Below are positions 46,843 to 57,482 of a stretch of 64,000 nucleotides of DNA, one piece after another. The number at the start of each line of letters is the position of its first letter. The first letter of the stretch is position 1. Location of the stretch: assembly GCA_005884665.1 (NCBI GenBank), contig VBAT01000034.1, positions 122,495-186,494 of the forward strand. Direction: 5' to 3'. The notes below the pieces were generated by a model, which made no database searches, was not told the DNA's origin, and worked only from the letters and a program-made list of their open reading frames with translations. Both the position numbers and the translations under genes were made by a program. This DNA is from Bacteroidota bacterium. Its GTDB lineage: Bacteria; Bacteroidota; Bacteroidia; Chitinophagales; Chitinophagaceae.

Positions 46843-48792
46843 ATGATCACAGGAAGATTAAAATGGTATTATAGCCGGCTAAGTACGATGAACGTACCTG
46901 AGCTTTTTTTCAGGGCGAAGCAGATCCAACAACGATCCTTCGAAAAAATGTTCACGCCCAAACCTGTTTATGACTATGTCACGGTAAACCGCGTCAACTT
47001 CGATTTTTCTTTTACAGAGATAATGATACCGGGAAAATTCCTGGTGTTTGGCCACCCGCTGGATATTCATGAAAACATGGATTTTCATATGGATATCTTT
47101 TCCCGCAAGAGATTCCCGCTTACTTTCTCCAAAACCATCGATATCCGCACAGACAAGTTTGGAAGCGCCAAAGCGGTGTGGGAAGTTAACAGGCTTCAAT
47201 TTTTGATCCCGCTGCTTACGGATTATAAAATAACCAGGGACCGGAGTAAGCTGGACCTATTTGTATCCATCATGACTTCATGGAATGAGCAGAACCCGTA
47301 TTTGAAAGGGATCAACTGGTACAGCAACATTGAAATAAACCTACGACTGATCAACTGGTACTGGTGCTGGATACTATTGGAAAAAGATGAAGCGTGGCAA
47401 AAAGAGGAAAAATACAAATCCTTCCGCGAGGATGTGTGGTTGCCGTTGATCTATACCCATTGCGTATACAGTTCCAGGAACCCGTCCTATCATTCTTCGG
47501 CAAACAATCACCTGATAGCCGAATATGCAGGCCTGTTCATCGCCTCTTCACTTTGGAAGTTCAGGGAATCGCATAGCTGGTTGAAAAAAAGCCGCCGCGG
47601 TCTCGAGAGAGAAATCCTCAAACAACACAGTGAAAACGGCATAAATAAAGAGGAAGCTTCAGGATATATCCAGTTCATCACAGACATGTTCCTGCTATCA
47701 TATATCGCTGCCGAACATTCGGGGATTGCTTTCTCGGCGAGATATACGAACAGCCTCAAAGCGATTTGCAACTATATCAATAATCTACTGGACATGAACG
47801 GGAATTGTCCAAAGTATGGTGACGAAGATGATGGAAGAGTGATATTGCCAGATGGAGATACTGAAACCAACAATTTCCTTTCGATATTAAATACGGCAGC
47901 CGTCCTATTCAGCAGGCCTGAGTTGAAGCGTTGCGGCGCACGATGGGATATGAAATCTCATTTGCTGACAAGCCGGTTTAATGGCAAATCTGTCTGGGAT
48001 CAGTTCAAGCATCACAGTTCCCCGGTTCGTTCCGCCTTTTATGAAAAAGAAGGACATTTCATTTTACGTAAGCACGTGGACCATGACAAGGAGATCTATT
48101 GTCATTTTGATGCTGCACCACTCGGTTATTTGTCGATTGCTGCACATGGCCATGCCGATGCATTGTCCATCATTGTACACATTGACGGTTTTCCATTCCT
48201 CGTAGATCCCGGTACCTATGCCTACCATACACATGCCGAATGGAGAAAATATTTTGTCAGCACGCTGGCGCATAATACCGTCACCATTAACAATTCGGAC
48301 CAGGCATTGCTGTCAGGGCCTACATTATGGCTGAATCATTACCGGTCATCTATCCTGAAAGCAAAAACTTCGGATGAGTTCGATGTGATCACAGCTACGC
48401 ATAACGGGTACAAAAAAGATAAAGTCACCCATACCCGGACTGTTGAATTCAATAAGGAGAAAGATTACCTGAAAATTTCCGACCTCGTTGAATCCAGGAA
48501 ACCGGAATGCGTGATCAATATTCCTTTTCACCTGCATCCCGATGTATATGTCATGAAAACCTCTGGCAATACATATGTGCTCGGACGAAAAGACACTCCT
48601 TCCACCATCGAATTGACCTTCGATCCAGTTATAAGTTCACAAGCCATCAGGGCTTTGGATGAATATACTTTGGGATGGTATTCACCCTCCTTTATGAAAA
48701 AAGATAAATCCACGGTAATCATGGGCGAACATGTGTCCAATGAAGAATCATTAACCTTAATTACGTATATCAAAATCATCAACAGAGCATGA
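46843..48792 (+). CDS. Heparinase II/III-like / alginate lyase family protein (no obvious signal peptide)
   Basis: NWYSNIEINLRLINWYWCWILL...SYHSSANNHLIAEYAGLF...AAHGHADALSIIVHIDGFPFLVDPGTYAYHTHAEWRKYFVSTLAHNTVTINN. Confidence 0.92.
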   Translation: MITGRLKWYYSRLSTMNVPELFFRAKQIQQRSFEKMFTPKPVYDYVTVNRVNFDFSFTEIMIPGKFLVFGHPLDIHENMDFHMDIFSRKRFPLTFSKTIDIRTDKFGSAKAVWEVNRLQFLIPLLTDYKITRDRSKLDLFVSIMTSWNEQNPYLKGINWYSNIEINLRLINWYWCWILLEKDEAWQKEEKYKSFREDVWLPLIYTHCVYSSRNPSYHSSANNHLIAEYAGLFIASSLWKFRESHSWLKKSRRGLEREILKQHSENGINKEEASGYIQFITDMFLLSYIAAEHSGIAFSARYTNSLKAICNYINNLLDMNGNCPKYGDEDDGRVILPDGDTETNNFLSILNTAAVLFSRPELKRCGARWDMKSHLLTSRFNGKSVWDQFKHHSSPVRSAFYEKEGHFILRKHVDHDKEIYCHFDAAPLGYLSIAAHGHADALSIIVHIDGFPFLVDPGTYAYHTHAEWRKYFVSTLAHNTVTINNSDQALLSGPTLWLNHYRSSILKAKTSDEFDVITATHNGYKKDKVTHTRTVEFNKEKDYLKISDLVESRKPECVINIPFHLHPDVYVMKTSGNTYVLGRKDTPSTIELTFDPVISSQAIRALDEYTLGWYSPSFMKKDKSTVIMGEHVSNEESLTLITYIKIINRA

Positions 48793-50099
48793 ACATCAGC
48801 ATTTTTGGACTGGGTTATGTCGGCTGTGTAAGCCTTGGCTGCCTGGCCCGCAACGGACACACTGTTATCGGCGTTGACGTCAGCGAAACAAAAGTGAAGC
48901 AGATCAATTCCGGTCTGGCCACTATCATCGAAAAGGATATTGACCATATTATCCGCGAGGAGCACAACAAGTGCAGAATATCCGCTACCACGGATTATAG
49001 CAGGGCTATTCTCGATACGGAGATCTCTATCGTGGCAGTAGGTACGCCTTCCAGTGCTACGGGTCATCTTAACCTCGAGTACATATTTAAAGTGGCAGAG
49101 AATTTCGGCCGGATATTGAGAGCCAAGGAGCAATTCCATGTCATTGTGATCAGGTCTACCGTATTGCCTGGCACTTCGGCAAAATTTGCGGACATCATCG
49201 AGGAGTATTCCGGCAAAAGAAGGAATGTGGATTTCGCCATGGTATCAAACCCGGAATTTCTCCGTGAAGGAACGGCTGTTCATGACTATTATCATCCGCC
49301 ACTTACGCTTATCGGATCAGACAGTCCCGAAGCTGCTGAAAAAGTAGCATCGTTGTACAACCATCTTCCGGCCGAAGTGGTAGTGACCGAGGTGAAAGTC
49401 GCCGAGCTGATGAAATATGTCAACAATACATTCCATGCGTTGAAAGTTTCATTCGGTAACGAGATTGGCAATATCTGTTCAGCACTGAAGATAGATTCAC
49501 ATAAAGTGATGGAAATATTCTGCAAGGATAAAGAACTGAACATTTCCCCATATTATTTCAAGCCCGGTTTTGCCTTTGGTGGTTCCTGTCTTCCCAAGGA
49601 TCTGAAAGGTCTTCAAACCCTCGCACATGATCATTACGTAAAGACGCCGCTAATAGAAAGCATCGACAAAACAAACGATCTGCAGATTAGCCGTGCGGTG
49701 GAAATGATCCAGCAAACCAAAAAAAGAAAGCTCGGTTTCCTTGGTCTCAGCTTCAAGGCCGGTACTGATGACCTTCGCAACTCCCCTGCCGTAGCGCTCA
49801 TCGAAACATTGCTGGGCAAAGGATACGAGATAGCGATCTATGATAAGAATGTTCACCTGTCAAACCTGACCGGTACGAACAAAGAATACATTGATACGCA
49901 TATTCCCCACCTGTCAAAGTTGATGAAATCGCAAATAAGCGAGCTGATGCACGAGTCGGAGATCATCATCGTAAACAATAAAGAAAAAGAATACATAGAC
50001 ATCCTGACGAATGTTGAATGGTCGCATCCTATCATTGATATGGTGAGACTGCCCCAGGAGATCCGTGAGAAAAAGAACTATAAAGGAATAAACTGGTAA
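48789..50099 (+). CDS. Nucleotide-sugar dehydrogenase (AlgD GDP-mannose / UDP-glucose 6-dehydrogenase family)
   Basis: MNISIFGLGYVGCVSLGCLARNGHTVIGVDV...STVLPGT...KPGFAFGGSCLPKDLKGL. Confidence 0.93.
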   Translation: MNISIFGLGYVGCVSLGCLARNGHTVIGVDVSETKVKQINSGLATIIEKDIDHIIREEHNKCRISATTDYSRAILDTEISIVAVGTPSSATGHLNLEYIFKVAENFGRILRAKEQFHVIVIRSTVLPGTSAKFADIIEEYSGKRRNVDFAMVSNPEFLREGTAVHDYYHPPLTLIGSDSPEAAEKVASLYNHLPAEVVVTEVKVAELMKYVNNTFHALKVSFGNEIGNICSALKIDSHKVMEIFCKDKELNISPYYFKPGFAFGGSCLPKDLKGLQTLAHDHYVKTPLIESIDKTNDLQISRAVEMIQQTKKRKLGFLGLSFKAGTDDLRNSPAVALIETLLGKGYEIAIYDKNVHLSNLTGTNKEYIDTHIPHLSKLMKSQISELMHESEIIIVNNKEKEYIDILTNVEWSHPIIDMVRLPQEIREKKNYKGINW

Positions 50100-50109
50100 A
50101 CCGAACCTC

Positions 50110-51348
50110 ATGTTTGAAGGAAAACATATACTGATCGTGGTGGAGAATCTGCCGCTACCCTTTGACCGGAGAGTATGGCAGGAAGCCAATACACTTAAGG
50201 AAAATGGTGCCGAAGTATCCATCATTTGCCCCAAAATGAAGGGCTATACAAAAAAATATGAGTGCATTAATGGCATTCATATTTATCGCCATCCCTTACC
50301 ATTGGAAGCGAAAGGTGCAATAGGCTACTTGAGGGAATATTGTGCCGCCCTGTTCTGGGAGTTTGTCCTGGCGTGGAAAATATTTTTCAAAAAACGTTTT
50401 CACGTGATCCAGGGGTGCAATCCTCCAGACCTGATATTCTTTGTGGCCTGGTTCTTCAGGATCTTCGGTGTAAAATATGTTTTCGATCATCATGATATCA
50501 ATCCTGAATTATTTATCGCCAAATACAATAAAAAAGGGTTTTTCTATCGCTTCCTGCTCCTGGCAGAGCGACTGACTTTCATGACAGCTAATTATAGCAT
50601 TGCCACCAATGAAAGTTATCGCGAGATTGCCATCCGTCGTGGTAAAATGGATCCGGAAAAAGTAACTGTTGTAAGAAGCGGACCAAAACTTGACAGGCTG
50701 CAGATTACAGCGGGTAATGAAAAATATAAGAAAGGACGAAAATACCTCGTGGGTTATGTAGGAGTGATCGGCGAGCAGGAAGGACTTGACCTGTTACTCG
50801 AATCTGCCAGGCATATCACGCAAACAAGACAGGATGTTCAGTTTGCCATTGTAGGTGGAGGGACTGACCTCGAGAATGTCAGGAAAATGGCGTCCGATAT
50901 GGGTTTAAATGGCTACGTGGATTTTTATGGCCGTGTAGACGACGCAACTCTTGTAGATGTGTTGAATACAGCTGATGTATGCGTGAACCCGGATAAGCCT
51001 ACCGTGATGAATAACCTTTCTACCATGAATAAGATCATGGAGTATATGGCACTAAAGAAGGCGATCGTTCAATTTGACCTGAAAGAGGGAAGAGTATCGG
51101 CCCGGAAAGCGTCTCTTTACGCGATTAACAGCGATACAACCGATTTTGCTAATAAGATCAACTGGCTGCTTGATAATGAGGGTGCAAGAAGGGAGATGGG
51201 TGAATATGGCTACCAGCGTATCCTTCATGAGTTATCATGGGACTATGAAAAAAACAAGTTGATCGATTTTTATAAAAGAGTGCTCAGGACCGAACCGGTT
51301 CCCGAGCCGGAAAGAAAGCTTAAAGCTTCCCCGACTTACCTATCGTGA
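50110..51348 (+). CDS. Glycosyltransferase family 4 protein
   Basis: ILIVVENLPLPFDRRVWQEANTLKENGAEVSIICPK...YVFDHHDINPELF...VNPDKPTVMNNLSTMNKIMEYMALKKAIVQFDLKEG. Confidence 0.93.
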   Translation: MFEGKHILIVVENLPLPFDRRVWQEANTLKENGAEVSIICPKMKGYTKKYECINGIHIYRHPLPLEAKGAIGYLREYCAALFWEFVLAWKIFFKKRFHVIQGCNPPDLIFFVAWFFRIFGVKYVFDHHDINPELFIAKYNKKGFFYRFLLLAERLTFMTANYSIATNESYREIAIRRGKMDPEKVTVVRSGPKLDRLQITAGNEKYKKGRKYLVGYVGVIGEQEGLDLLLESARHITQTRQDVQFAIVGGGTDLENVRKMASDMGLNGYVDFYGRVDDATLVDVLNTADVCVNPDKPTVMNNLSTMNKIMEYMALKKAIVQFDLKEGRVSARKASLYAINSDTTDFANKINWLLDNEGARREMGEYGYQRILHELSWDYEKNKLIDFYKRVLRTEPVPEPERKLKASPTYLS

Positions 51349-51429
51349 GTTTATTTTGTTCATCCAATACCAATGAGCGGCTTGATTAACGGCGATTATT
51401 AGATTCTTACATTTTTTAAAGAGAACATT

Positions 51430-52821
51430 ATGAACCAGCGTCTCACAATTTTATTACGAATCAGCTTTGCGGTCCTGGACCTGATGGTGCTGAATGTGGC
51501 CTTTGTCATGTGCCGGTATATGTTTGAAGGATACATTGCCGCAGATGACAAGGTGCAATACACTTACTTCTGGTTTTTATCCAATTTCGCCTGGGTAATC
51601 TCCAGCTGGAGCACAAATATTTATAACGATAAGGACATTTACCTGTTTGAACGGTTTTCACGTTCTACTATGCAGGCTTTTCTCTATTTCTTTGGAATAG
51701 TCATGCTATACCTGGCTTTCAACAAGGAAGCCGATCTTTCCAGGTTGTTCGTGATAAGCGTGCTGACTTCGTTTGCAGTAAGCCTGCTTATAAACAGATT
51801 CCTGCACCTGGCTATTCACCATTTCTTCCAGAATAAGGACCATATCTCGCGCAAGATTATGATCATCGGGTATAATGAACGGGCTAAAAAACTGGCTTCA
51901 TATCTTGAGCAGGAACCGGTAAAAACCGAGATCGTCGGTTTTTGCGAGGAAGAAAAGAATATTTATGAACTGTCGAACTACCCTATCATCAGCGGGCTTG
52001 ACAATGTGATCGAAACCTCGAAACAGTACAAGGTTACCGAAATATTTTCCACGATATCACCGGAGCAACAAACCGGGATCTATTCACTGATCAACCAGGC
52101 TGACCAGGCCTGTATCCGTTTCCGCATCATCCCCGACCTAAGCCAGTTCATACGGAAGCCGGTTCATATAGATTACCTGAATGATATGCCGGTATTGTCC
52201 TTGCGCAAAGAACCCCTGGACGATGTGGGTAACCGGATCAAGAAACGTTTTTATGATATTATAGTCAGTTCCCTTGTCATCGCACTGGTGCTTTCATGGC
52301 TCATCCCGATCATTTCACTGCTTATCTGGCTTGAATCAAGAGGGCCGATCTTCTTTATTCAACAAAGAAGTGGTAAGAATGGCAAAACATTTAACTGTAT
52401 CAAGTTCCGCAGTATGAAGGTGAATAAAGATGCGCATGAAAAACAGGCAGTGAAAAACGATGGCCGTATAACCAGGATGGGAAAGTTCATGCGTAAAACA
52501 AATATCGATGAACTACCGCAATTCTTTAATGTATTAATGAGCGATATGAGCATTGTCGGGCCCCGGCCGCATATGCTCAAGCATACCGACGATTATTCAA
52601 AACTTATCCGTCAATACATGATCCGCCATTTCCTTAAACCCGGGATAACGGGTTGGGCACAGATCAATGGTTGCAGGGGTGAAACAAGGACGGTCAAAGA
52701 CATGAATGACCGCGTACAGTATGATCTTTGGTATCTCGAGAACTGGAGTCTCTGGCTGGACACAAGGATCATCGCCATGACAGCGTTTAACATGGCCAAA
52801 GGCGAAAAGAACGCCTACTGA
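51430..52821 (+). CDS. Undecaprenyl-phosphate sugar phosphotransferase (WcaJ-type, bacterial sugar transferase)
   Basis: N-terminal TMs plus KKRFYDIIVSSLVIALVLSWLIPI...SRGPIFFIQQRSGKNGKTFNCIKFRSMKVN...NIDELPQFFNVLMSDMSIVGPRPHM. Confidence 0.95.
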   Translation: MNQRLTILLRISFAVLDLMVLNVAFVMCRYMFEGYIAADDKVQYTYFWFLSNFAWVISSWSTNIYNDKDIYLFERFSRSTMQAFLYFFGIVMLYLAFNKEADLSRLFVISVLTSFAVSLLINRFLHLAIHHFFQNKDHISRKIMIIGYNERAKKLASYLEQEPVKTEIVGFCEEEKNIYELSNYPIISGLDNVIETSKQYKVTEIFSTISPEQQTGIYSLINQADQACIRFRIIPDLSQFIRKPVHIDYLNDMPVLSLRKEPLDDVGNRIKKRFYDIIVSSLVIALVLSWLIPIISLLIWLESRGPIFFIQQRSGKNGKTFNCIKFRSMKVNKDAHEKQAVKNDGRITRMGKFMRKTNIDELPQFFNVLMSDMSIVGPRPHMLKHTDDYSKLIRQYMIRHFLKPGITGWAQINGCRGETRTVKDMNDRVQYDLWYLENWSLWLDTRIIAMTAFNMAKGEKNAY

Positions 52822-53030
52822 TTCGTCTCTTCATAACAACTGGAATACACAAGCACAACTGGTATCCTGCACCTGTCAAGGTGTGGTTTACCAGTTTTTT
52901 TTACTATCTACCCTAAGTATTTTTTCTCTTTATTGTTAACTTGTGGCTGCATTTGCTAAATTATCGGTCTACGCTATTGAGTTATTCTCATTGCTTTATA
53001 ACTTAGCTGTTGGTTTTAAGCCATATCCTG

Positions 53031-54167
53031 ATGCAGAAGCTGTCCCTGTTGGCCATATTATCCTTTATCCACTTCGCTATCGCTGCGCAGACCAGTGTTC
53101 AACTCGCAACACCCAGGGTCTATCTTCCTAAAGAATATTCTGTCTATTATAAACTGGGCGAACGGGTCATCCAGATAAAGCTCATCCAATATGGTAATTC
53201 ACGAGACAGGGTCTATATCAACCTGCATGACGATGCGATTACCGCGGTAAACGGCGCCAAAAAGCTCCTTGAAAGAAAAGGCGGGTACCTTATCAAAATA
53301 GAAAATTATAAAACCCGCAATATCCGTTTCAAACTGGATGGTAAATATTATACTATCGATCCCAACAGGATGTTCTCCCGCGCCGGCATCGCCCGCAGTC
53401 TCATCATTTTTGGCACTACAAGCCCAAAGGCAATTGATGAAATAGAGAAATTTGCCACCCGCGTTTTACAACTCATACCACCCAATCCTTCCTGGATCAT
53501 TGCCCTGCATAATAATACAAACGGGAAATACTCTGTCAACAGTTACCTGCCAGGCGGAGAAAAAGAAAAAGATGCAAAAGGACTTAATGTCAACCAGGAC
53601 CAGGATGCTGACGATTTCTTTTTTACTACTGATAGCGTTTTGTTTTACCGGCTGGCTAATGAACGGTACAATACCATACTCCAGGATAATGTCAATGCAA
53701 AAAGAGACGGATCGCTCAGCATTTATTGCGGCGAAAAAAAAATCCGGTATGTAAACTGCGAAACCGAACATGGCCGTCAACCTGAATATGACCAGATGAT
53801 CGTTGCAGCCGACAGGCAACTGGAAAGCAAAGGTCTTGATATAGGATTTGTCAGGAATCCGGATAAGATCGCTTATAGTTATCGTGTGGCTACGACAGGC
53901 AAACAATTTTTACCAAAAAACAATTCTGACATTTTATTTGGTGAAAGAAAGGTAGGCCTGGTGCGGACGGTGCAGGCAGATTCAGCTTTTGCCATTTCCG
54001 GCAAATTAGAAATGAATAAAGATTTTCCTCTTACTTCCGATATGGATTTTTTCCTGTTTGTATCCTCCACTCAACCGCCCCGCCTCGAAGTACGCATCGA
54101 CCCAACTCGAAAAAAAGAGCTCGTTAATCCCTCTGCAACAGTAAGAATTACTACCCGCACTGAGTAG
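53031..54167 (+). CDS. Hypothetical secreted protein
   Basis: Signal peptide MQKLSLLAILSFIHFAIAAQT; 378 aa; no confidently recognised family. Confidence 0.75.
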   Translation: MQKLSLLAILSFIHFAIAAQTSVQLATPRVYLPKEYSVYYKLGERVIQIKLIQYGNSRDRVYINLHDDAITAVNGAKKLLERKGGYLIKIENYKTRNIRFKLDGKYYTIDPNRMFSRAGIARSLIIFGTTSPKAIDEIEKFATRVLQLIPPNPSWIIALHNNTNGKYSVNSYLPGGEKEKDAKGLNVNQDQDADDFFFTTDSVLFYRLANERYNTILQDNVNAKRDGSLSIYCGEKKIRYVNCETEHGRQPEYDQMIVAADRQLESKGLDIGFVRNPDKIAYSYRVATTGKQFLPKNNSDILFGERKVGLVRTVQADSAFAISGKLEMNKDFPLTSDMDFFLFVSSTQPPRLEVRIDPTRKKELVNPSATVRITTRTE

Positions 54168-54351
54168 AGAGTGAGAAACAGTGCGAAAAGCGATGTTTCC
54201 TATATTTCTCATCTTCGTTCCGACATCCAGCATCGACTGATTCCTCGCTGCTCTCCCCTCCCCTTCAGTTCATTCAATTCTTCATCCAGTTCATTCATTC
54301 TGTCAATTTCCAGGATTGATGGCGTTTCTATTTTGCGCGAAAATCAAAACC

Positions 54352-55629
54352 ATGACAAAGAAACTATTACTCATTATGATCTTGCTGGCCGGCAGTTTAT
54401 TGTCACAGGCACAGCTAAGAGGCATTTTAAATAAAGTAAAAAATAAAGCAGAGCAGACAGCTGATAAAAAAGTTGACGCCGAGATCGATAAGGCATTTGC
54501 AGAGTCGAATGGCAAAAGCCAGCAGCCTGAATCAAATACAGCTGTTGCCAAAGAACCGGTGCAGCCCGCACCCGAGGACAGGTCGATACAATCTTTTTCC
54601 AAATATGATTTTATCCCCGGCGATTCTATTCTTTACGCAGAGGATTTTCAGCAGGAAGCTATTGGTGAACTTCCTGCTAATTGGAATACCAGCGGAAGCG
54701 GCGAAGTAACCACGCTGGACAAATATCCCGGTCAGTGGCTACGCTTGCACAAAGGCTTTACCTATCTCAGCAGCAATCAAAAACAGTTTGGTGAAAATTA
54801 TACAGTCGAGTTCGATATGATCCTCCAGTTAAAAAATAATGGATGGATGTACCCGGAAGTATTTTTTGGCTTATTCGCCACCAAAAATGAACCAAATGGC
54901 GGAAATAATTTTTTAAAAGAATACAGGAAGAACGCCGCTATCATTGCCGCTCTTTTCCCCGCGGAATTCAAGGCCACCAAGATCAGGATGAACTCTTACT
55001 TCGACAACAAGGGGTATTTCAGTGGCGACAATAAAGCTTTTGAAGCCCTGGAAAAAACCTATGGAAGACCAGTACACGTGGCGATACAGGTGCAAAAGGA
55101 GAGATTCAGGATGTGGATCAATGAAGAAAAACTGTTTGATGTACCGAAAGGTATTCCCACCGGCAATATCATGAACCAATTGTTCTTCCAGGTAGGCTAT
55201 ACCAACTATGCCGAAGAACAGTATGGCATTTTCATCAACAATATCAAGGTGGCCACAGGTCGGCCCGATACCCGTCACAAACTGGTGGAAGAAGGTAAAT
55301 TCTCTACCACCGGAATACTCTTCGATTTTCAAAGCGCCGTGATCAGGCCCGAGTCATATGCAGTGATAAAGGAAATCGCAACTGCTTTGAAAGACAGCGA
55401 TATTAAAATAAAAGTTACCGGTCACACCAGCAGCGATGGTGATGACAAAGCGAATATGGAACTGTCGAAGAAAAGAGCTACAGCCGTCAAAGAGATGCTG
55501 GTAGCTGAATTCGGCATTGATGCCAGCCGGGTTGAAACGGAAGGTAAAGGTGAGACTCAGCCTATCGCCGATAATAAGACCAGGGAAGGCAAGGCGGCCA
55601 ACCGGCGGGTTGAATTTACCAGGAACTAA
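54352..55629 (+). CDS. OmpA family protein
   Basis: Signal peptide MTKKLLLIMILLAGSLLSQAQ; C-terminal OmpA domain ILFDFQSAVIRPESYAVIKEIATALKDSDIKIKVTGHTSSDGDDKANMELSKKRATAVKEML...NRRVEF. Confidence 0.94.
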   Translation: MTKKLLLIMILLAGSLLSQAQLRGILNKVKNKAEQTADKKVDAEIDKAFAESNGKSQQPESNTAVAKEPVQPAPEDRSIQSFSKYDFIPGDSILYAEDFQQEAIGELPANWNTSGSGEVTTLDKYPGQWLRLHKGFTYLSSNQKQFGENYTVEFDMILQLKNNGWMYPEVFFGLFATKNEPNGGNNFLKEYRKNAAIIAALFPAEFKATKIRMNSYFDNKGYFSGDNKAFEALEKTYGRPVHVAIQVQKERFRMWINEEKLFDVPKGIPTGNIMNQLFFQVGYTNYAEEQYGIFINNIKVATGRPDTRHKLVEEGKFSTTGILFDFQSAVIRPESYAVIKEIATALKDSDIKIKVTGHTSSDGDDKANMELSKKRATAVKEMLVAEFGIDASRVETEGKGETQPIADNKTREGKAANRRVEFTRN

Positions 55630-55685
55630 TTTTCCCGTAACCATAATTTGAAACAGCAACTGCGACCGTAAACCGGTTGTCCGGA

Positions 55686-55713
55686 CCTCGTGTCGCCGAA
55701 GCTTTAGCGGAGG
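55686..55713. repeat. Imperfect palindromic intergenic element
   Basis: CCTCGTGTCGCCGAAGCTTTAGCGGAGG. Confidence 0.45.
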
Positions 55714-55773
55714 TACAATCCCCTGTCGAAAACAACCCTTAAACCTTATTCTGAATATTCAAGATTTCAAAAA

Positions 55774-56853
55774 ATGCGTATCGCTTTCATTGTGATTTTT
55801 CTTTCCAGCTGGGTTTTGAATTTGCCAGCCCGTGAACTACCCGTAAAAAAAGACAATCTGCCCTTCAGCGAAGAGAACTTAAAGAAAATGCTGATAGAAA
55901 AAAGGCCTGCGGAATTCATACTTGGCCAGACCAAAGAACGCCGCAATATTGAAGCCTGGTTCTTTCCTGGCACCAGCGATTACAATGCCCTTGTCATTGG
56001 TGGTGTGCATGGTAGCGAGCTTTCGTCGATTGAAGTAACAAGAGCTCTCATCCAGCAATTGCTTGCAGGCAGCAAAAGCTACTATAATGTGATCATTATA
56101 CCTTCTTTGTTCCCCGATAACGCCCTGAAAGCCCTGAGCTCTCCCGGCCGCATCGGTAGCACAGATAATCTTGGTCGTTATTCAATGACAGCCTCTGTTG
56201 ACCCCAACCGCCAGATGCCCACACCCGGTAAGGCTTATGATGAAAACAATGGCCTCGATCACCTGGGTAGAATGATCGAGATCGAGAATCAGTTGCTGCT
56301 TCAACTGATCCAGACATTCAAGCCGCAACGCATCATAAATGTACATGCAATCAGGAATACCGGTTATGGCGGTGTGTATGCCGATCCAAGAACGGACAAT
56401 ACCGGTATCGCATTGGGCTATTTATCCGACAGCCAGTTGGCCATCACCATCGCCCGTTATATAGATGAGCATGGCGGCAATGTAAATGGGAATAACCTTT
56501 ATAGCAATCCAACGGCGCTGTATTATAAAGACCCGGAGCCCGTTCCTACCGGCAATTTTCAAAAAAGAAATATGGCAGGGTCCATTCTGGATTCAAACCG
56601 CGGAAGCGGTGTATCCCTGGGAACCTGGGCTTCTACCGCTGTAACCAATGATATCGATCCTTCCAAAAACCGGGATGCGATGCGGATCATCACGATGGAA
56701 TATCCTGGATGCAAAAGACCGGCTGACTATAAAGATCCTTCAGAACAGTTGTTCCAGCAAAAACAGGTGGACATCTATTCGTCCTCGATCCGCATTATTT
56801 TTTTAGGCAACTATTACGTGGAAGATAAGCCTGGCAACATGGCAAAGAAATAA
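55774..56853 (+). CDS. M14-like zinc carboxypeptidase / succinylglutamate desuccinylase-fold secreted hydrolase
   Basis: VIGGVHGSELSSIEVTRALI (HxxE), NVHAIRNTGYGG; signal peptide. Confidence 0.75.
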   Translation: MRIAFIVIFLSSWVLNLPARELPVKKDNLPFSEENLKKMLIEKRPAEFILGQTKERRNIEAWFFPGTSDYNALVIGGVHGSELSSIEVTRALIQQLLAGSKSYYNVIIIPSLFPDNALKALSSPGRIGSTDNLGRYSMTASVDPNRQMPTPGKAYDENNGLDHLGRMIEIENQLLLQLIQTFKPQRIINVHAIRNTGYGGVYADPRTDNTGIALGYLSDSQLAITIARYIDEHGGNVNGNNLYSNPTALYYKDPEPVPTGNFQKRNMAGSILDSNRGSGVSLGTWASTAVTNDIDPSKNRDAMRIITMEYPGCKRPADYKDPSEQLFQQKQVDIYSSSIRIIFLGNYYVEDKPGNMAKK

Positions 56854-56958
56854 TTGAAACAACTCATACGCTTTTTACAACAATCTACCCATGACGCCAT
56901 TGTCATGGCCCTGCTACGAAAGTAATTTGCATCGGTAATTAAAAACAAAAACTCAACC

Positions 56959-57429
56959 ATGGAAATTAAGATCACCTTATTTTTTACACTGGTACTTTAT
57001 TCATTTGTCGTCGGCCAGAGTTTCTTCTACATCCTGGCGATGTCGCGGGCAGCAAAGAACATGAATCCAGTTACCTACATCGAATCAAGACAACTGATAG
57101 ATAAAAACCTGCAGTTCACATTGCGCCTCGTGTATTACCTGGCATTAATCGCCTCCATTGCATTGACATCTTTTTGCGTGATCAACCCTTCAGGTATATT
57201 ATTTATCAGTTCAGTTATATCACTGCTTTTATTGATTACAGACATAGCTCTTTCATTGAAAGGCAATACACCACTCAATAAAGCTATCAATTCATGGACG
57301 GCATCGGATTACCCTGCCAACTGGAAGGAATACCGTTCGAAATGGTTTTGTGTGTACAATATCAGGCAGGCTGCCAATATCACAGGCTTTATCGCCCTCC
57401 TGGCAGGGTTAATATTCGGATTTTATTAA
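56959..57429 (+). CDS. Small integral membrane protein (about 4 TM)
   Basis: 156 aa, hydrophobic segments throughout, ...YRSKWFCVYNIRQAANITGFIALLAGL. Confidence 0.75.
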   Translation: MEIKITLFFTLVLYSFVVGQSFFYILAMSRAAKNMNPVTYIESRQLIDKNLQFTLRLVYYLALIASIALTSFCVINPSGILFISSVISLLLLITDIALSLKGNTPLNKAINSWTASDYPANWKEYRSKWFCVYNIRQAANITGFIALLAGLIFGFY

Positions 57430-57482
57430 AGACAAGCCTGCAGCGATAGACGCATACAGGCAATATTTTAAAAACCTCAATT

